A stretch of DNA of 64,000 bases from Corynespora cassiicola (taxonomy: Eukaryota; Ascomycota; Dothideomycetes; Pleosporales; Corynesporascaceae), in contig JAEUWY010000016.1 in assembly GCA_022059125.1 (NCBI GenBank), forward strand, positions 434,001-498,000, given 5' to 3'. The translations under genes were made by a program, and so were the position numbers. This document shows, piece after piece, positions 12,985 to 24,795 of the stretch. Under the pieces are notes generated by a model. That model did no database searches. It saw only the letters and a program-made list of their open reading frames with translations, and was not told where the DNA came from. Numbering within the stretch: position 1 is the stretch's first letter; each line of letters starts with the position of its first letter.

Positions 12985-13671
12985 GCGCCGAACCACCGCA
13001 TACACTTGTCCAGGGGAGTACATGTGTCGCCGTACCATGAATCCATGTTAGGAAGCTAGTCATGGTACAGCACTGTAGTTCTTCATGGGTAAAAAAACTG
13101 CGCTGTTCGTGGCCGGCGGCTATCGGTACAGTGGTCCACCGAGGCCAAAGTCCGCGGGGCAGTCAATGGAAGATGAATAGGCCGATGCAGGGTTCCGACC
13201 AGCTAATCACGGCTCAGATGACTTTTTCGAAGACTCGCAAATGAAAAAAGGCCGTGGTGATCGGTCTACCGTAAGACGGGGAACTTGGCGGTGGGCCAGT
13301 CAACTGAACATGGTGGTGCCGCATGCACTGTGAGGGTTCATCGCGGCGTTTCTCCGGCTGGGATGAGACGACACGGGGATCAACGGCGATAGCATCTCAG
13401 GAGACGCATCGAGACTCTGCAGGTGGTAAAATGCCAGGCGAAAATTTTCCGGGCAGGGTAGGTGCCTAACCGCATTCAATCAGTCTGATAGTAGGCCTCC
13501 GTGCTACTGCAATAGATAGAACAAATACGTTGCAAAATGTGATCTGATAATATAAAAATCCCTTTTTCATCAGACTAGCGCCACTAGAAGCTGCGTCATA
13601 CTGGTTTACAGCCTCAAAGATCGGTTGGATAATGCGGCGAGGATGCTGCAGGTTAAGGCTTGCAATCCACG

Positions 13672-14739
13672 CTACTTCCTGTGCCTGGAAACGACCTTTC
13701 TGCGCTTCTCGAAGGCATCTCCGGCTTCTGACCCAGTTCCACGGGGACCGTCCGAGATGGGACGCTTTCGGCTTCGTTCCAGAGAACCCAGAGCATTGCC
13801 ACCCTTCTTTTGCGTCAACCGCTCGATGCGATCCAAACCTGCACCCAAGCCACGCCATTCTTCGCCTCCCCAACCCCCATCGCGGCGCCCCTTCTTGGCC
13901 CGATCCTTTTTGCTCTCTTTGGGCAAACGAGTGAAGTTGGCTTCTTCGTACTCCCGCTTCTCCAGCTCTTCTCTCCTCTCCTTTTCGGATTTCATGCGGC
14001 GACCGCCAGAAACGATGGTACTGCCGATACTTGGCTCTGCGATGGGTGCAGCAGACAATTCCGTGGCAATAAACTCGTCCAGCGTCGCGGATTTTCCGGG
14101 TCTTCGTGCCGCCCTCTCTTCACGTCCCTGGGTAGTAGGCATTGCCATTGGCGTGATTTTCGGTGGCCTGTAAATGCCGTCCTTGGAAGAGGCCGCAGCT
14201 TCTCTATCGTCAGAGCTTGGTTTGGCCCTAACGAACGCTGCACGATTTGGTCCATAAGATACATCATCGATATCATCTTCTGTCTGTGCAGAGCCAGCTG
14301 ATTCCGCGTCACTAACGTCTGAGTCGGACTCTGCTGCTTTGGTTTTCTTGGTAGGTTTCGAGGGGCCCTGGGTAGATCTCCGCGCCGCATCATCAGCGGC
14401 TCGGACAATCTTGTCGATTTGATATTTGAGTCGGTTCTCCAGAGGACGAACGCCCTTATCCAGGTAAATTCGTAGTTCGACTAGCTTCTTAACAACTTCG
14501 TCCTGGGGGTGGAGTGCCGCTTCGTCTGCATCAGACTGAGACCGAGAACGAATTTTGAGGAGTATGAGAAAAACGAGGTTTTGCAGATATGATAGGAGGA
14601 GCTCGTTCTTGACGTCCAAAAGTGAGATGCCATCCTTTGGAGGTGCAATGTCGCTGTCCTTGGGGAGGGCCTCGGCCGCCGATTGGATTGACGATGTGAG
14701 GGTCGAAAGTAGGGCCTTTAGAGAGTTATCGACAGCCAT
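13672..14739 (-). CDS. LCP5: Sas10/Utp3/C1D-family protein, Lcp5/neuroguidin-like (355 aa)
   Basis: Probable U3 snoRNP (SSU processome) component acting in nucleolar 18S rRNA maturation. Single exon. Residues about 10-115 form the Sas10/Utp3/C1D helical domain: KNELLLSYLQNLVFLILLKI, then VVKKLVELRIYLDKGVRPLE and NRLKYQIDKIVR, the usual core of the family. The middle is acidic and disordered. The C-terminal third is rich in Lys/Arg and ends in a basic RRKVVSRHRK tail, as in yeast Lcp5 and animal neuroguidin. Yeast Lcp5 has a similar length. It is divergent from DBP3, 210 bp away, which fits shared ribosome-biogenesis regulation. Family assignment is firm; orthology to Lcp5 rather than another Sas10-domain protein is likely. 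Confidence 0.87.
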   Translation of the reverse strand: MAVDNSLKALLSTLTSSIQSAAEALPKDSDIAPPKDGISLLDVKNELLLSYLQNLVFLILLKIRSRSQSDADEAALHPQDEVVKKLVELRIYLDKGVRPLENRLKYQIDKIVRAADDAARRSTQGPSKPTKKTKAAESDSDVSDAESAGSAQTEDDIDDVSYGPNRAAFVRAKPSSDDREAAASSKDGIYRPPKITPMAMPTTQGREERAARRPGKSATLDEFIATELSAAPIAEPSIGSTIVSGGRRMKSEKERREELEKREYEEANFTRLPKESKKDRAKKGRRDGGWGGEEWRGLGAGLDRIERLTQKKGGNALGSLERSRKRPISDGPRGTGSEAGDAFEKRRKVVSRHRK

Positions 14740-14949
14740 GATTACGTGTTCCGAACCGTGGAGAAGTCGGAACTATGCTGCTGCAGTTGGAGACGATGTG
14801 AAGGTAGAAATTTCTTCGGCCAGAACATTTTCCGCGCCAAGATTTCGCGGATCAACCTCCGCCGACCGCCGATAGAAAACTGAAATTTCTCTCGGAGGTC
14901 CGCAGCTTCTATCGCGGTCCCATTATTTTTTTTCGAAAGCACGACCAAG
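14740..14949. promoter_or_regulatory. Bidirectional promoter of LCP5-like and DBP3
   Basis: The start codons of two ribosome-assembly genes lie back to back with only 210 bp between them. The interval holds a T-rich tract directly upstream of the DBP3 start and a TGAAATTT element that weakly resembles the RRPE element of yeast ribosome-biogenesis genes. The RRPE reading is tentative. Confidence 0.6.
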
Positions 14950-16847
14950 ATGGGAAAACGTGCCATTTCAGACCTGATTGCCGACGGCGATGCGACTGTA
15001 AAGTCAGAGGGAGTTTCCCGCAAGAAGAGCCGCAAGGACAAGAGCGAAAAGCGCGACGAATCCGCCGCCGCCGCCGCCACCACCGAACCCACTGTTGCCG
15101 TAGACGAGGAGAAGCTCTCCAAAGCCGAGCGCAAGGCTGCTAAGAAGGCGCGCAAGGAGGCCAAGGAAGCAAAGAAAACAAAGAAGGCGGCAAAGGAGTC
15201 TGAGGGCGACGAGCCGGCCGAGGATGGAGACGACGCAGACAAGGACGCAGAGAAAGCTGCACGAAAGGCTGCGCGCAAGGCTGAAAAGGCCGAGAAGAAG
15301 AAGTTGAAGAAACAAGCAGAGGTGGAAGACGATTCTACTTCGACCTCTAACCCCACATCGACATCGACATCGGCTGTCGCTTCGCGGGTGGAATCTTCTG
15401 CCACCAGCCCCGAGCCAGCTTCGGATGATGGCACGTACGTGGAGAACAAGGAATTGAGCGCGCTTCCCCAGTCGGAGATTGATGCTTTCCTCACCTCTAA
15501 CGTTGTTACTATCGAAGAGCCCCTGCCTACTGCTCCTAAACTGCGACCGATCATGAAGTTCGACTACCTCCCCATTACCGATAAGGCTCAGCGAGCTCCG
15601 TTTGCCTCATTCTCCGCGCCCACCCCTATACAAGCTGTGACATGGCCTCCACTGTTGGCTGGGAGGGACATGATTGGAGTGGCTGAGACTGGCTCTGGAA
15701 AGACGCTTGCTTTTGGTGTGCCTTGCGTTCGCTTCATCTCCTCTCTACCCAAGAAACAGCAGAAGGGCGTAAAGGCAGTCATTGTGTCTCCCACTCGCGA
15801 GTTGGCTGTTCAGATTCACGATCAGCTAGTCCAGCTGGCTACGCCTGCGAAATTGCAGGTTGTTTGCGTGTACGGAGGTGTGCCCAAGGAACCACAGGCT
15901 CAGGCTCTCCGCACGGCACATATTGTGGTGGCTACGCCTGGTCGTCTCAACGACCTGATCGGCGACGGGTCGGCAGATCTTAGCAACGCCGAGTACGTCG
16001 TCTTGGACGAAGCTGACCGAATGCTGGACAAGGGCTTCGAGGAAGCCATCCGGCAAATCATTTCCTGCACGCCGAAAAAGCGACAGACGCTGATGTTCAC
16101 GGCGACTTGGCCTCCTTCCGTCCGCGAGCTGGCCTCCACATTCATGCAATCGCCCGTCAAGATCACGATCGGCGATAACCACTCGGGCGAGCTGCGCGCC
16201 AACACGCGCATCAAGCAATTGGTTGAGGTTGTGGAGCCCCGTGACAAGGAGTACCGCCTCTTCCAGCTGCTCAAACAGTACCAGTCCGGAAAGAACAAGG
16301 AGGACCGTATCCTTGTCTTCTGCCTTTACAAGAAGGAGGCTGTTCGCATCGAGAACTTCATCCGACAGAAGGGCTTCAGGGTCGGTGGTATCCACGGCGA
16401 CTTGAGCCAGGACAAGCGCACTGCGTCGCTGCAGGCGTTCAAGAGCGGCACCGTGCCCCTCCTTGTGGCCACTGACGTCGCCGCCAGAGGCCTCGACATC
16501 CCAGCCGTCAAGGTCGTCATTAACGTCACCTTCCCGCTGACTGCGGAGGATTATGTCCACCGTATCGGACGAACTGGACGCGCCGGCAAGGAGGGATTGG
16601 CCATCACCCTTTTCACCGAGCACGACAAGGCTCACTCTGGAGCGTATGTACCTCAACATTCATTCACACTGCACGACACTGACTTTGACCCAGGCTCATC
16701 AACGTGCTCAAGAAGGCCAACCAGGACGTCCCTGAGGATTTGATGAAGTTTGGAACCACTGTGAAGAAGAAGCAGCATGACGCGTACGGTGCATTTGCCA
16801 AAGATGTCGACATGACCAAGAAGGCCACCAAGATTTCCTTTGATTAG
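14950..16847 (+). CDS. DBP3: ATP-dependent DEAD-box RNA helicase Dbp3 (615 aa)
   Basis: Nucleolar RNA helicase for 60S pre-rRNA processing. Exons 14950-16643 and 16694-16847; the 50-nt intron (GTATGT...CAG) near the 3' end is needed to reach the conserved tail, which ends in KATKISFD. The N-terminal 150 residues are Lys/Glu/Ala-rich, as in fungal Dbp3 and Dbp2 relatives. Helicase motifs in order: AETGSGKT (about 245-252), PTRELA, GG, TPGR, DEAD (about 353-356), TAT in place of SAT within MFTATWP, then the second-domain motifs [19 protein letters not shown] and HRIGRTGR. The TAT variant and short C-terminus fit Dbp3. Its divergent partner is another ribosome-biogenesis gene. Confidence 0.93.
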
Positions 16848-17821
16848 TATAGTACATGCTGCACGAGCCATGTGTGTTTGGTGCGCAGGAGTAAGCGTGC
16901 GGCTCACCTCGGCGAGGTGATCCTGCAGCTTACATTTTGGGCAGCGCGGGCGTTGTGGTCGTAAAAAAAGTTCCGAGGACTGCCGCATAGATCTTCCCAA
17001 GACATGTTGCATGATAGATGCTATATTTACTCTGAAATGTTTACATTTTTGATGCCTTCAAAGCTAGTCCAGCGCTCGTAAGCTTTGTGATGCTACCAAA
17101 GACACAGCGATTTGACCCCGAAGCTACCAGCGCCATGGAAAACTTACCATCGCATACACCCGCAAAAACAAACCCCCCCAAGCACACCACCCATCCTGAA
17201 ACCGCATCCACCCAACTCCACAATGCGCCCCCTCCTCACCGCCGCCCCATCTTCCCACCCAAAAGGCCAAGCACCGGCATTAGAACCCGCACCCCCTTGC
17301 CCACCCCTCCCTCCCTCCCCAAGCCCTTCCTCTCTCTCGAAAAAAAATATCCGCGAACAAAAAGGAAACAGGGCGGGGGCGCGCCGGGCAACGCTACGTC
17401 TGAAACCGCGCTGCGGTGCGTGCTCTGCCTTTCGCGGAACGGCGTAGCCGACCAGTCAGGCGGGCGCACTAAAGTCTGCGGTCCCGAATCGGCGACCTGG
17501 GAGTCGGCGAGGTGGGAAAGCTTCGTGTTGCTGGACGGCGCGAGGGCGAATTTTTTGTGGGGATTGGGCGAGATGAAGGAGAGGAGGGCGGGGGGGGGGG
17601 GATGTGTATTTAAGGGTTGGGGTGGGCGGATAGGTTGGGGAGTTGTTGTTGTTGTTGTTGGAGATATACGGACTTGTCGGTTTTGTCTTTGAAAAAAAAA
17701 AAAACGGCTTTGCGTGGAAGGGTACGGATACACGACTTGCTACGCTTGAGAACTTGCAGTTGGGATACGAATCTGGTTCGGACTGTCTTCGAGGACTGGC
17801 ATACACATACTCTTCGCCACC
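16848..17821. other. Intergenic with low-complexity tracts
   Basis: Holds C-rich and G-rich stretches, a poly-G run near 17590, a (GTT)n microsatellite near 17642-17660 and a poly-A run near 17692-17704. No gene is supported. The right end serves as promoter of the small Cys-rich gene. Confidence 0.5.
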
Positions 17822-18072
17822 ATGTGCCGTAAAGCTTCTTGCGATACTTGTGGTATGTTTGCCCGTCTGCTCAACTTGGATTGCGGTCGTATAGATGCTG
17901 ACATGTTCCTTCAGGCAAGTCCACTTGGTTCGGCTGCGGCAACCACATCGAGGGCGTAATGTCCAATATTCCCACCGAAGACTGGTGCACCTGTGCCCCC
18001 AAGGTGGAGCGCGAGGGTGTGCAGTATCCGCCCAAAGGCTCAATGCAGAACACCACCTGTCAAGTTGGTTAA
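17822..18072 (+). CDS. Small conserved Cys-rich protein, two exons (62 aa)
   Basis: Exon 1 is 17822-17852 and exon 2 is 17915-18072, separated by a 62-nt GTATGT...CAG intron; both pieces are too short to stand out alone. The start is MCRKASCDTCGK, followed by STWFGCGNHI and, after a short gap, a WCTC motif. The arrangement C-x4-C-x2-C...W-x-GCG-x-H...C-x-C matches a short protein family widespread in fungi and plants, recalled from its MCR...CGK-W-GCG-H signature. The Cys/His spacing suggests zinc binding; no function is established to my knowledge. The C-terminus is hydrophilic and lacks localisation signals. Confidence 0.78.
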
Positions 18073-18510
18073 GAGCTTGCTGCATGGAGAAGGGACGGGG
18101 TGTTGACTGTTGAGCCTGCTGGACCGCGTCTTTTTGCGGGTTCATCTGTATTATCCTTTTTTTGCGAGAAGCACAATTACGGCTGATGATGTGTCGAGTT
18201 GGGGGTGCCGTGTAGGAAATTGGGGTTGATGGCGTTGGTCAAGTTAAGCATATTTCGAGAGCGAGCCAATATCAAATCAAGTTCAAAGTATCGTTGAATT
18301 CAAATATCGGGGTATCGTTATCTACTTCCATGAACGCCTTACCCTGCCATACCAGAGGAAAGAACAAAGCCGTAAAGTAGTCAGTGTCCAAATATCCGTG
18401 ATCGTAGGACAACAGTCCACACCCCAACGCCAACTGACCCAAAGGCACGTCTCCGACCCGTTCCGGCCCGCCCACGCATGCATCCGCACAGAAGCGCACA
18501 CTAGGCCCGC
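18073..18510. other. Convergent intergenic region
   Basis: Separates the 3' ends of the small Cys-rich gene and the next minus-strand gene. It is expected to hold both 3' UTRs. Nothing else was seen. Confidence 0.5.
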
Positions 18511-19374
18511 CTAAGAGGATAGCTCGGTGGCCCTGGCAGGGACCGCGCGCTTCTTGGCGTCTCCGAGCAGTCGGTTGAGGCGTGCGAGGTAGTAGTCCTC
18601 AACGCTCCTGCTCGGGTCCTCGGCGTGCTCGTCGGATGAGAGCTGCTCCAGGCGCAGAAGAACTCGCTCGAGCTGGTCTTCGAGGTCCTCTGCCCAGTTC
18701 GACTTCTCGGCCACGCCAGGCTTTGAAGTGTCCTGGGAAGAGGACTTCTTCTCGTCCTCCGCCGTCTCGCTGTTCTCCGCATGGGCCATGTACTCCGCGA
18801 TGCGCGGGTTTGGCTTGTGCGAACCCAACGCAATGGGAATAGGGGCTATTGCTTTGAATGAGCCTGCGCTCAGATTAAGGGGGGTAGTGGGTAAATTACC
18901 GTTGCGGATATCCATGGTGGTGGAGGCGACGCCGGAGCGGGTTGAGGCAAACTCGTTGGCAGCGTCGATGTAGCCGTCTTCACCGTCGAGGTTGCTGCCG
19001 CTAGTAGAAGGAGCCCGGGAGCGTGGGGTGAACTTTTCAGGCTCGCCGATGGGCACCGCGCGGTCGCCGAAGCGGAGGAGAGCGAGACGATCGGCGACAG
19101 AAGAGAGGCCGCGGCTACGAACACCTTGACGAAAGACGACACTAGGTGCAGGAGAGAAGGCAGGCGAGTTGATGGGCGGACTGGGATACTTGGCGTCGTC
19201 TGCACTGTCGTTGAGGCGCTCTTGGATGGGTTCGAGCATGTGGCCAATGGCGGCAATATCAGGAATAGGCGGAAGGTCGACAGAGTCGAGGGCCTCGGTG
19301 CGTGGAGTCTGATAAGGTGGACTGGGAGCGCCAGAGCTTGTGCCCATGGACATGACCTTGGTGTAAGTCGCCAT
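18511..19374 (-). CDS. Hypothetical Ser/Pro-rich protein (287 aa)
   Basis: Single-exon frame. The start chosen is MATYTKVMSMG at 19374; the frame stays open about 290 nt upstream, but that extension is Arg/Pro/His-rich and looks like untranslated leader. Residues 1-200 are rich in Ser, Pro and Thr with several SP and TP sites, suggesting disorder and phosphorylation. Near the C-terminus a stretch of about 50 residues (WAEDLEDQLERVLLRLEQL and the following YYLARLNRLLGDAKKR) is predicted to form a coiled coil. No catalytic motif, signal peptide or membrane segment is visible. Not recognised. Confidence 0.6.
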   Translation of the reverse strand: MATYTKVMSMGTSSGAPSPPYQTPRTEALDSVDLPPIPDIAAIGHMLEPIQERLNDSADDAKYPSPPINSPAFSPAPSVVFRQGVRSRGLSSVADRLALLRFGDRAVPIGEPEKFTPRSRAPSTSGSNLDGEDGYIDAANEFASTRSGVASTTMDIRNGNLPTTPLNLSAGSFKAIAPIPIALGSHKPNPRIAEYMAHAENSETAEDEKKSSSQDTSKPGVAEKSNWAEDLEDQLERVLLRLEQLSSDEHAEDPSRSVEDYYLARLNRLLGDAKKRAVPARATELSS

Positions 19375-19806
19375 TGTTGAGAGCAGGTGGCGGATAGCAG
19401 ACAAGGCAAGTGGGATTCGATGTTCGGTGAAGGAGGACACTGGCTGATGCCCAAGAGTAGGAAAGTAGGAGCTTGCTGGTTGGTTGGGGTCGATCCAAAA
19501 GTCGCGAAGACCTTTGGGTCGTGGTGGTGATGGGTGTCCTGGGAAGGCAGAGGCTACGTGGGTGGAATTTTTTATACGCGTGGGCGGCACGTCCGAGTGA
19601 CAGCGGCGAAACGCGCGCGGCCTTGCGATGTGACAAGACAAACAATGACGCGTCAATCTAGCATTCACTGGTGATTGAATTTCAGTATTTCCCTTTGTGC
19701 CCGTACACTGTCTGGCTGATCCTTACAGTGCTATTGCGTTGCGTGGTGAGCAGGGACCTTCTGCCAAAGACCGCTCGGCTCTTACAATTTCCCAAAGGGG
19801 AACTCT
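19375..19806. other. Intergenic, no gene seen
   Basis: Upstream leader of the Ser/Pro-rich gene and 3' region of the PQ-loop gene. A plus-strand frame here is the antisense of the PQ-loop tail. Confidence 0.45.
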
Positions 19807-20873
19807 TTACGGGAGACCTTCTGCCTTTCCCTCGTTTCTTGATTCCATATTACGCTGCCTTACTTGGTCCAACTCCCCCGATACAGTCCGGAACACCGAG
19901 GTACTGGAAGGCAAGTCATGCAAAGCAACGGGCTCTCCAGCTGGGTTATCTGAACCGTTTGTTCGTGAAGGGACAGGTGATCTCCCTGCACTTCCCTCTC
20001 GGCTTCCCTTTCGTTTTTCCAGTCTCTTTCTTACCCAGGGAACAAGATTATAATATCCTCCGCACGCAAAGACGCCGATCCAGAGGATGAGCTCGGTACC
20101 ATAGATGATGAGCCCTAGAACGTCTAGCCTCGGCTGGAAGACAACGGAGATCAGAGAGAACACATCGCCGGCTGCATCGATGCCGACGAAGAGAAAGGAG
20201 ATGCCACGGACTGTGCGGTGCACATAGATGTCCCAGTAATGACGCAGCACGCCAGCCGCGAGGAGTGCTGCCGACAAGACGGCCATCAGAGTCAGTGGCC
20301 ATTGTAAATGACGGTCTTTTGCGATTCGAAGGGCGACTATGAGAGCAGCTTGGATGCCACCCATGAGGCATGCAATAGGCGTTACGACGGCTAGGGCTCG
20401 AAGAACGGACCATTTCTGCCGGTAGTGTTAGACCGACGTCACCAGCACGGCTTCGAATTGTGGAAAAAGCAAATACCCTCTCGTAGTAATAGCACTGGAT
20501 CCATGTCACGAGGCTCAGCAGAGTCAAGATCTGCGGCTGGATCCTGAGCGCAACATTGAAGTTCTCAACGATGTTGTAAACGCCGAGCGGGACGCCGGCC
20601 CAGGCCCAGAGCATCATCTGCCGTGGAAAACAAATCAGCAAATGTCCATCTCTCAACAACTGCTCATGACGTTCTAGAAGGAACACACACCATTGTGGGC
20701 TGGAGACCAATGGCATGATGCCTTCGCCAGTTGATCCAAATCTGCGGCAACAGCTGCACTGATCAGTCAAACCCTCCATGACGAAGCCGCATCAATGAGT
20801 GAAGACAAACCTGCACAGACCAGCACACGGCCCCCAAGGTACCCAGAACATTGGCAGCCGCCGGAACGTCCAT
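19807..20873 (-). CDS. PQ-loop repeat membrane protein (291 aa)
   Basis: Four exons: 20811-20873, 20691-20753, 20477-20617 and 19807-20415, with introns of 57, 73 and 61 nt, all phase 0. The joined product starts MDVPAAANVLGTLGAVCW and continues into LLPQIWINWRRH, the first PQ-loop motif. The second motif is in RIQPQILTLLSLVTWIQC. Further membrane helices include RGISFLFVGIDAAGDVFSLI and LGLIIYGTELILWIGVFAC; about seven helices in all, as in the MtN3/PQ-loop (SWEET-related) superfamily. Fungal relatives are vacuolar or lysosomal cationic amino acid or cystine transporters. The C-terminal 80 residues are cytosolic-looking, Ser/Arg-rich and disordered. The substrate cannot be told from sequence. 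Confidence 0.85.
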
Positions 20874-21086
20874 GATAGATGCCTAGGCGGAGAATCGAAG
20901 ACGCTTCCAGAAAGGCCTTTATACCTGACGTCCTCCGATCGGAGGTTTTGCGGAGGAGCAAACGAGGCCGGGGTCACCCTGGCCCCTGCACGGACCCCAT
21001 GCTTTTGAACTCGTTTTGTCGCATTTCAAATCAACCCTCCAGCACAATCCCACCACACCGCACACTCGTTTCGGGCAGAGAAGAAT
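20874..21086. promoter_or_regulatory. Short divergent promoter between PQ-loop gene and ERV1
   Basis: The two start codons are 213 bp apart and point away from each other, so the interval must carry both promoters. No specific element was identified. Confidence 0.5.
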
Positions 21087-21491
21087 ATGGCACCAGGTCC
21101 CGTGGAACAGAATGAGGAGCAGCAGGTCGCTGCCGGGCCGCAGAAGATGGCCAATGGCGTGATCTTGGGCCCGGACGGTAAACCGTGAGTTCCCGCTGCA
21201 CGATGGATGCGCCGGAGCTCTAGGAGATGCAGCTTGGGACTGGATGCAGTCTTGGTAAATGCCTTTGTATTCAAGCCATTTTTGGAAAGTCTGCATGTAA
21301 AATGGTCTGCATCTGTATGCCAGCCGGCCATCTCCCAGAAGCGTCCAATTCCCCCCACCATCACCACCAACACCACTAACCCTCCCACCCCAGGTGCCGC
21401 ACCTGCAACAGCGTCTCCTCCCTCCTCTCCATGACAAAATCAATGTCCACTTCCAAACCCGCCACGGCCACGGCCCCCACCAGCTCCAAAC

Positions 21492-21522
<31 letters not shown>

Positions 21523-21901
21523 CGCCACGGCCCCCACCCCAACCTACCCCTCCGACTGCCCGCCAGACGTCGAAGCCCTCGGCCGCTCCTCATGGACGCT
21601 CCTCCACAGCATAACAGGCGCCTACCCCGAGCGCCCCTCCCCGACGCTGCAGTCCGAGACCAAGACGTTCCTGCACACGTTCGCGAAGCTGTACCCGTGC
21701 TGGCACTGCGGCGGCGACTTCCAGGCGTGGATGCGCGAGGCCGGCAATGCGCCGCGGGTCAGCTCGCGCGACGAGTTTGGCCGCTGGATGTGCGAGGCGC
21801 ACAACGCGGTCAATGTGAAGCTGGGCAAGAGCGTGTTTGATTGTAATCGGTGGGAGGAGAGGTGGAGGACGGGGTGGAGGGATGGGAGGTGTGATTTTTA
21901 G
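21087..21901 (+). CDS. ERV1: FAD-linked sulfhydryl oxidase Erv1/ALR (201 aa)
   Basis: Mitochondrial intermembrane-space thiol oxidase that re-oxidises Mia40 in disulfide relay import. Exon 1 is 21087-21184 and exon 2 is 21394-21901; the 209-nt intron is longer than most in the window. The splice restores the shuttle motif KPCRTCN (Cys 34 and 37). The FAD-proximal redox pair is YPCWHCGGDF (Cys 135 and 138), and the structural Cys pair follows in CEAHNAVNVKLGKSVFDC. The Erv fold signature WTLLHSITGAYPERPS is present. Between the shuttle motif and the fold lies a low-complexity Ser/Thr/Ala linker with nine consecutive Ala encoded by GCC repeats. The C-terminus WRDGRCDF is typical. Confidence 0.93.
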
Positions 21902-22302
21902 GGCGGCTACCTGGTGGTCTGGCCGGTGTACGATATAGATGTTAGGATGTGTGTATGATGGGTGAAAAGGCATGGCGGCGATGAGCATCGCTGGCGTTTT
22001 GTGTTGGATTTTTTTTGGGGGGGCACGAATCTCTGCTTCGACACTCCCATCGAATTATAGCAATTGTATCATATTTCGCGCTGGACGGGATCATGCTACC
22101 TGATGGACACACACAGGCACCCCCTTCACATGGCAACGCACATGGAACGCAAAACGAGCTCTACCCCTCAGCCTTCCCACGGCATATCCACTTCGCTACC
22201 ACCCCGTCCGATCATCACACCCAACATCCCCCTCCCCAGGGCCACACACATAAGCCCCCCCCTTCGCCTCTCCCTCCCCTCCTCGCAACGCAACCCACCA
22301 CA
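21902..22302. other. Intergenic between ERV1 and the single-TM gene
   Basis: Carries the ERV1 3' region with a T/G homopolymer stretch near 22010-22022, then a C-rich leader before the next start. No other gene seen. Confidence 0.5.
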
Positions 22303-23042
22303 ATGCCCCCAGCCCCCCGCTCCCCAGACTTTGAAACCAGCCCCCACACCCCCATCCTCACCCTCGCCCTCCTCCTCCTCCCCTCCTCGTCCCTCGCCTG
22401 CTGGCTGCTGTACAGAACCCTCCGCCACCCCCCTCCACCCCTCTTCTCACACACCCACCGCTCCCCCCTCTGGCCCTGGAAACGCACCCTCCGCATCCCC
22501 CGCCACCTCTGGCCCCGACCCCGCCCCAACAACCACATTCCTGCGCCTGCCCCCGACGCCAGCACGGGGGGTGGACCCACCGTAGAACGAACCCGGGACC
22601 GCAGACCCGCGATGCAAATCTACCACGCGCGCGGCTTCCGCGTCAACGTCGAGCCCGCCGCCGCCGCCGTTCCCGGGCTGCCGCGGGCGCTTGTGCGGGG
22701 CGGTGGCGGCGGCGGCGGTGGGGGGTATGAGAGGTTGGGGTCGAGAGAGGGGAGTGTGGTGCGGGTGGAGGCTTTGGGGAGGGGGTGAGTGGATGGAGGG
22801 AGAGGGTGTTGGAGAGGAGGAAGCAAAGACGGAAGAAAAAAGGATGCGGGGGTGATGCGGAATACAAGGGGATGGTTGATGATTACAAGGCTAGGACATG
22901 GATGAAGAAAACGAGAGAGGTGGAAGTCTTACCTGAGACCACGAGGGATCTTAATCGGCTGCCCAATAGCGAGGTTCCAGGATTGACATCAACACCGGAA
23001 AAGCAGTTTCGAGGGCTCGCCCAAACAAAACGGGATCCATAG
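22303..23042 (+). CDS. Hypothetical single-span membrane protein (209 aa)
   Basis: Exon 1 is 22303-22784 and exon 2 is 22895-23042. The 110-nt intron starts GTGAGT and ends CTAG, and joins the frames at phase 2. The start MPPAPRSPDFE has a good context (ACACAATG-like). Residues about 16-40 form one membrane segment (TPILTLALLLLPSSSLACWL). It is followed by Pro/Arg-rich sequence, a run of nine Gly after RALVRG, and a charged C-terminus (TWMKKTREVEVLPETTRD). No known domain. The composition is biased by the C-rich DNA, so the gene could be spurious, but the precise splice rescue into a well-balanced second exon supports it. Confidence 0.5.
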
Positions 23043-23505
23043 TCTTCACGTCCTACACCACTCCCCCAAACCTCCCCGCTCCCACATCACCTCCTCTCCA
23101 TGTCACTCACCACAACATCAAAACACGCACAAACAAAGAAAAAAAAAAGGTGTGGATTTGCCTACGGTGGAGTCGTCGTGGTACGATAATAAGGGCTTGG
23201 AGGGGGCTTGGGAGGGGGGTAACTCATTTCCGTCGTTTGTAATCATCTACTACCACTACTTAGTTTCCAACGCCCGCCCCCTTGTCAAATGCAAAAGTTG
23301 TTTGTTTCTTTCTTGCCCGTGGAAATCCTAGAGTTTGTCTCCCGCCCTGGTAACAGGCAGGATTAGATTAAGTCTGGAGTGAAGAGCTCAGACCAGCTAG
23401 CTGCTCAGACATGGCACCCGTGTGGGATGTATCCAAATTTCGAGTCATACAGCCGAGCCAGCCCAAAGGTAAAGTCGAGGGAAGGCCCAGCGCGCCTGCT
23501 GGCAA
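23043..23505. other. Convergent intergenic region
   Basis: Lies between the 3' ends of the single-TM gene and the MAPK gene. No gene seen. Confidence 0.5.

Positions 23506-24795
<1,290 letters not shown>

Larger units (their letters stand above)
7119..13671. other. 6.5 kb region without a supportable gene
   Basis: Both strands were read. Short open frames are numerous but none has a family motif or good splice-linked extension. The segment holds a G-rich stretch (8.6-9.3 kb), an (AGAA)n tract, a 15-base G run, a CAG/CAT triplet run and one 18-bp perfect palindrome. It could carry long UTRs, a non-coding RNA or decayed sequence. Confidence 0.45.

Noticed and set aside
15826..16659. 277-aa minus-strand frame antisense to DBP3
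   Set aside because: Mirror of the helicase coding sequence; no independent features.
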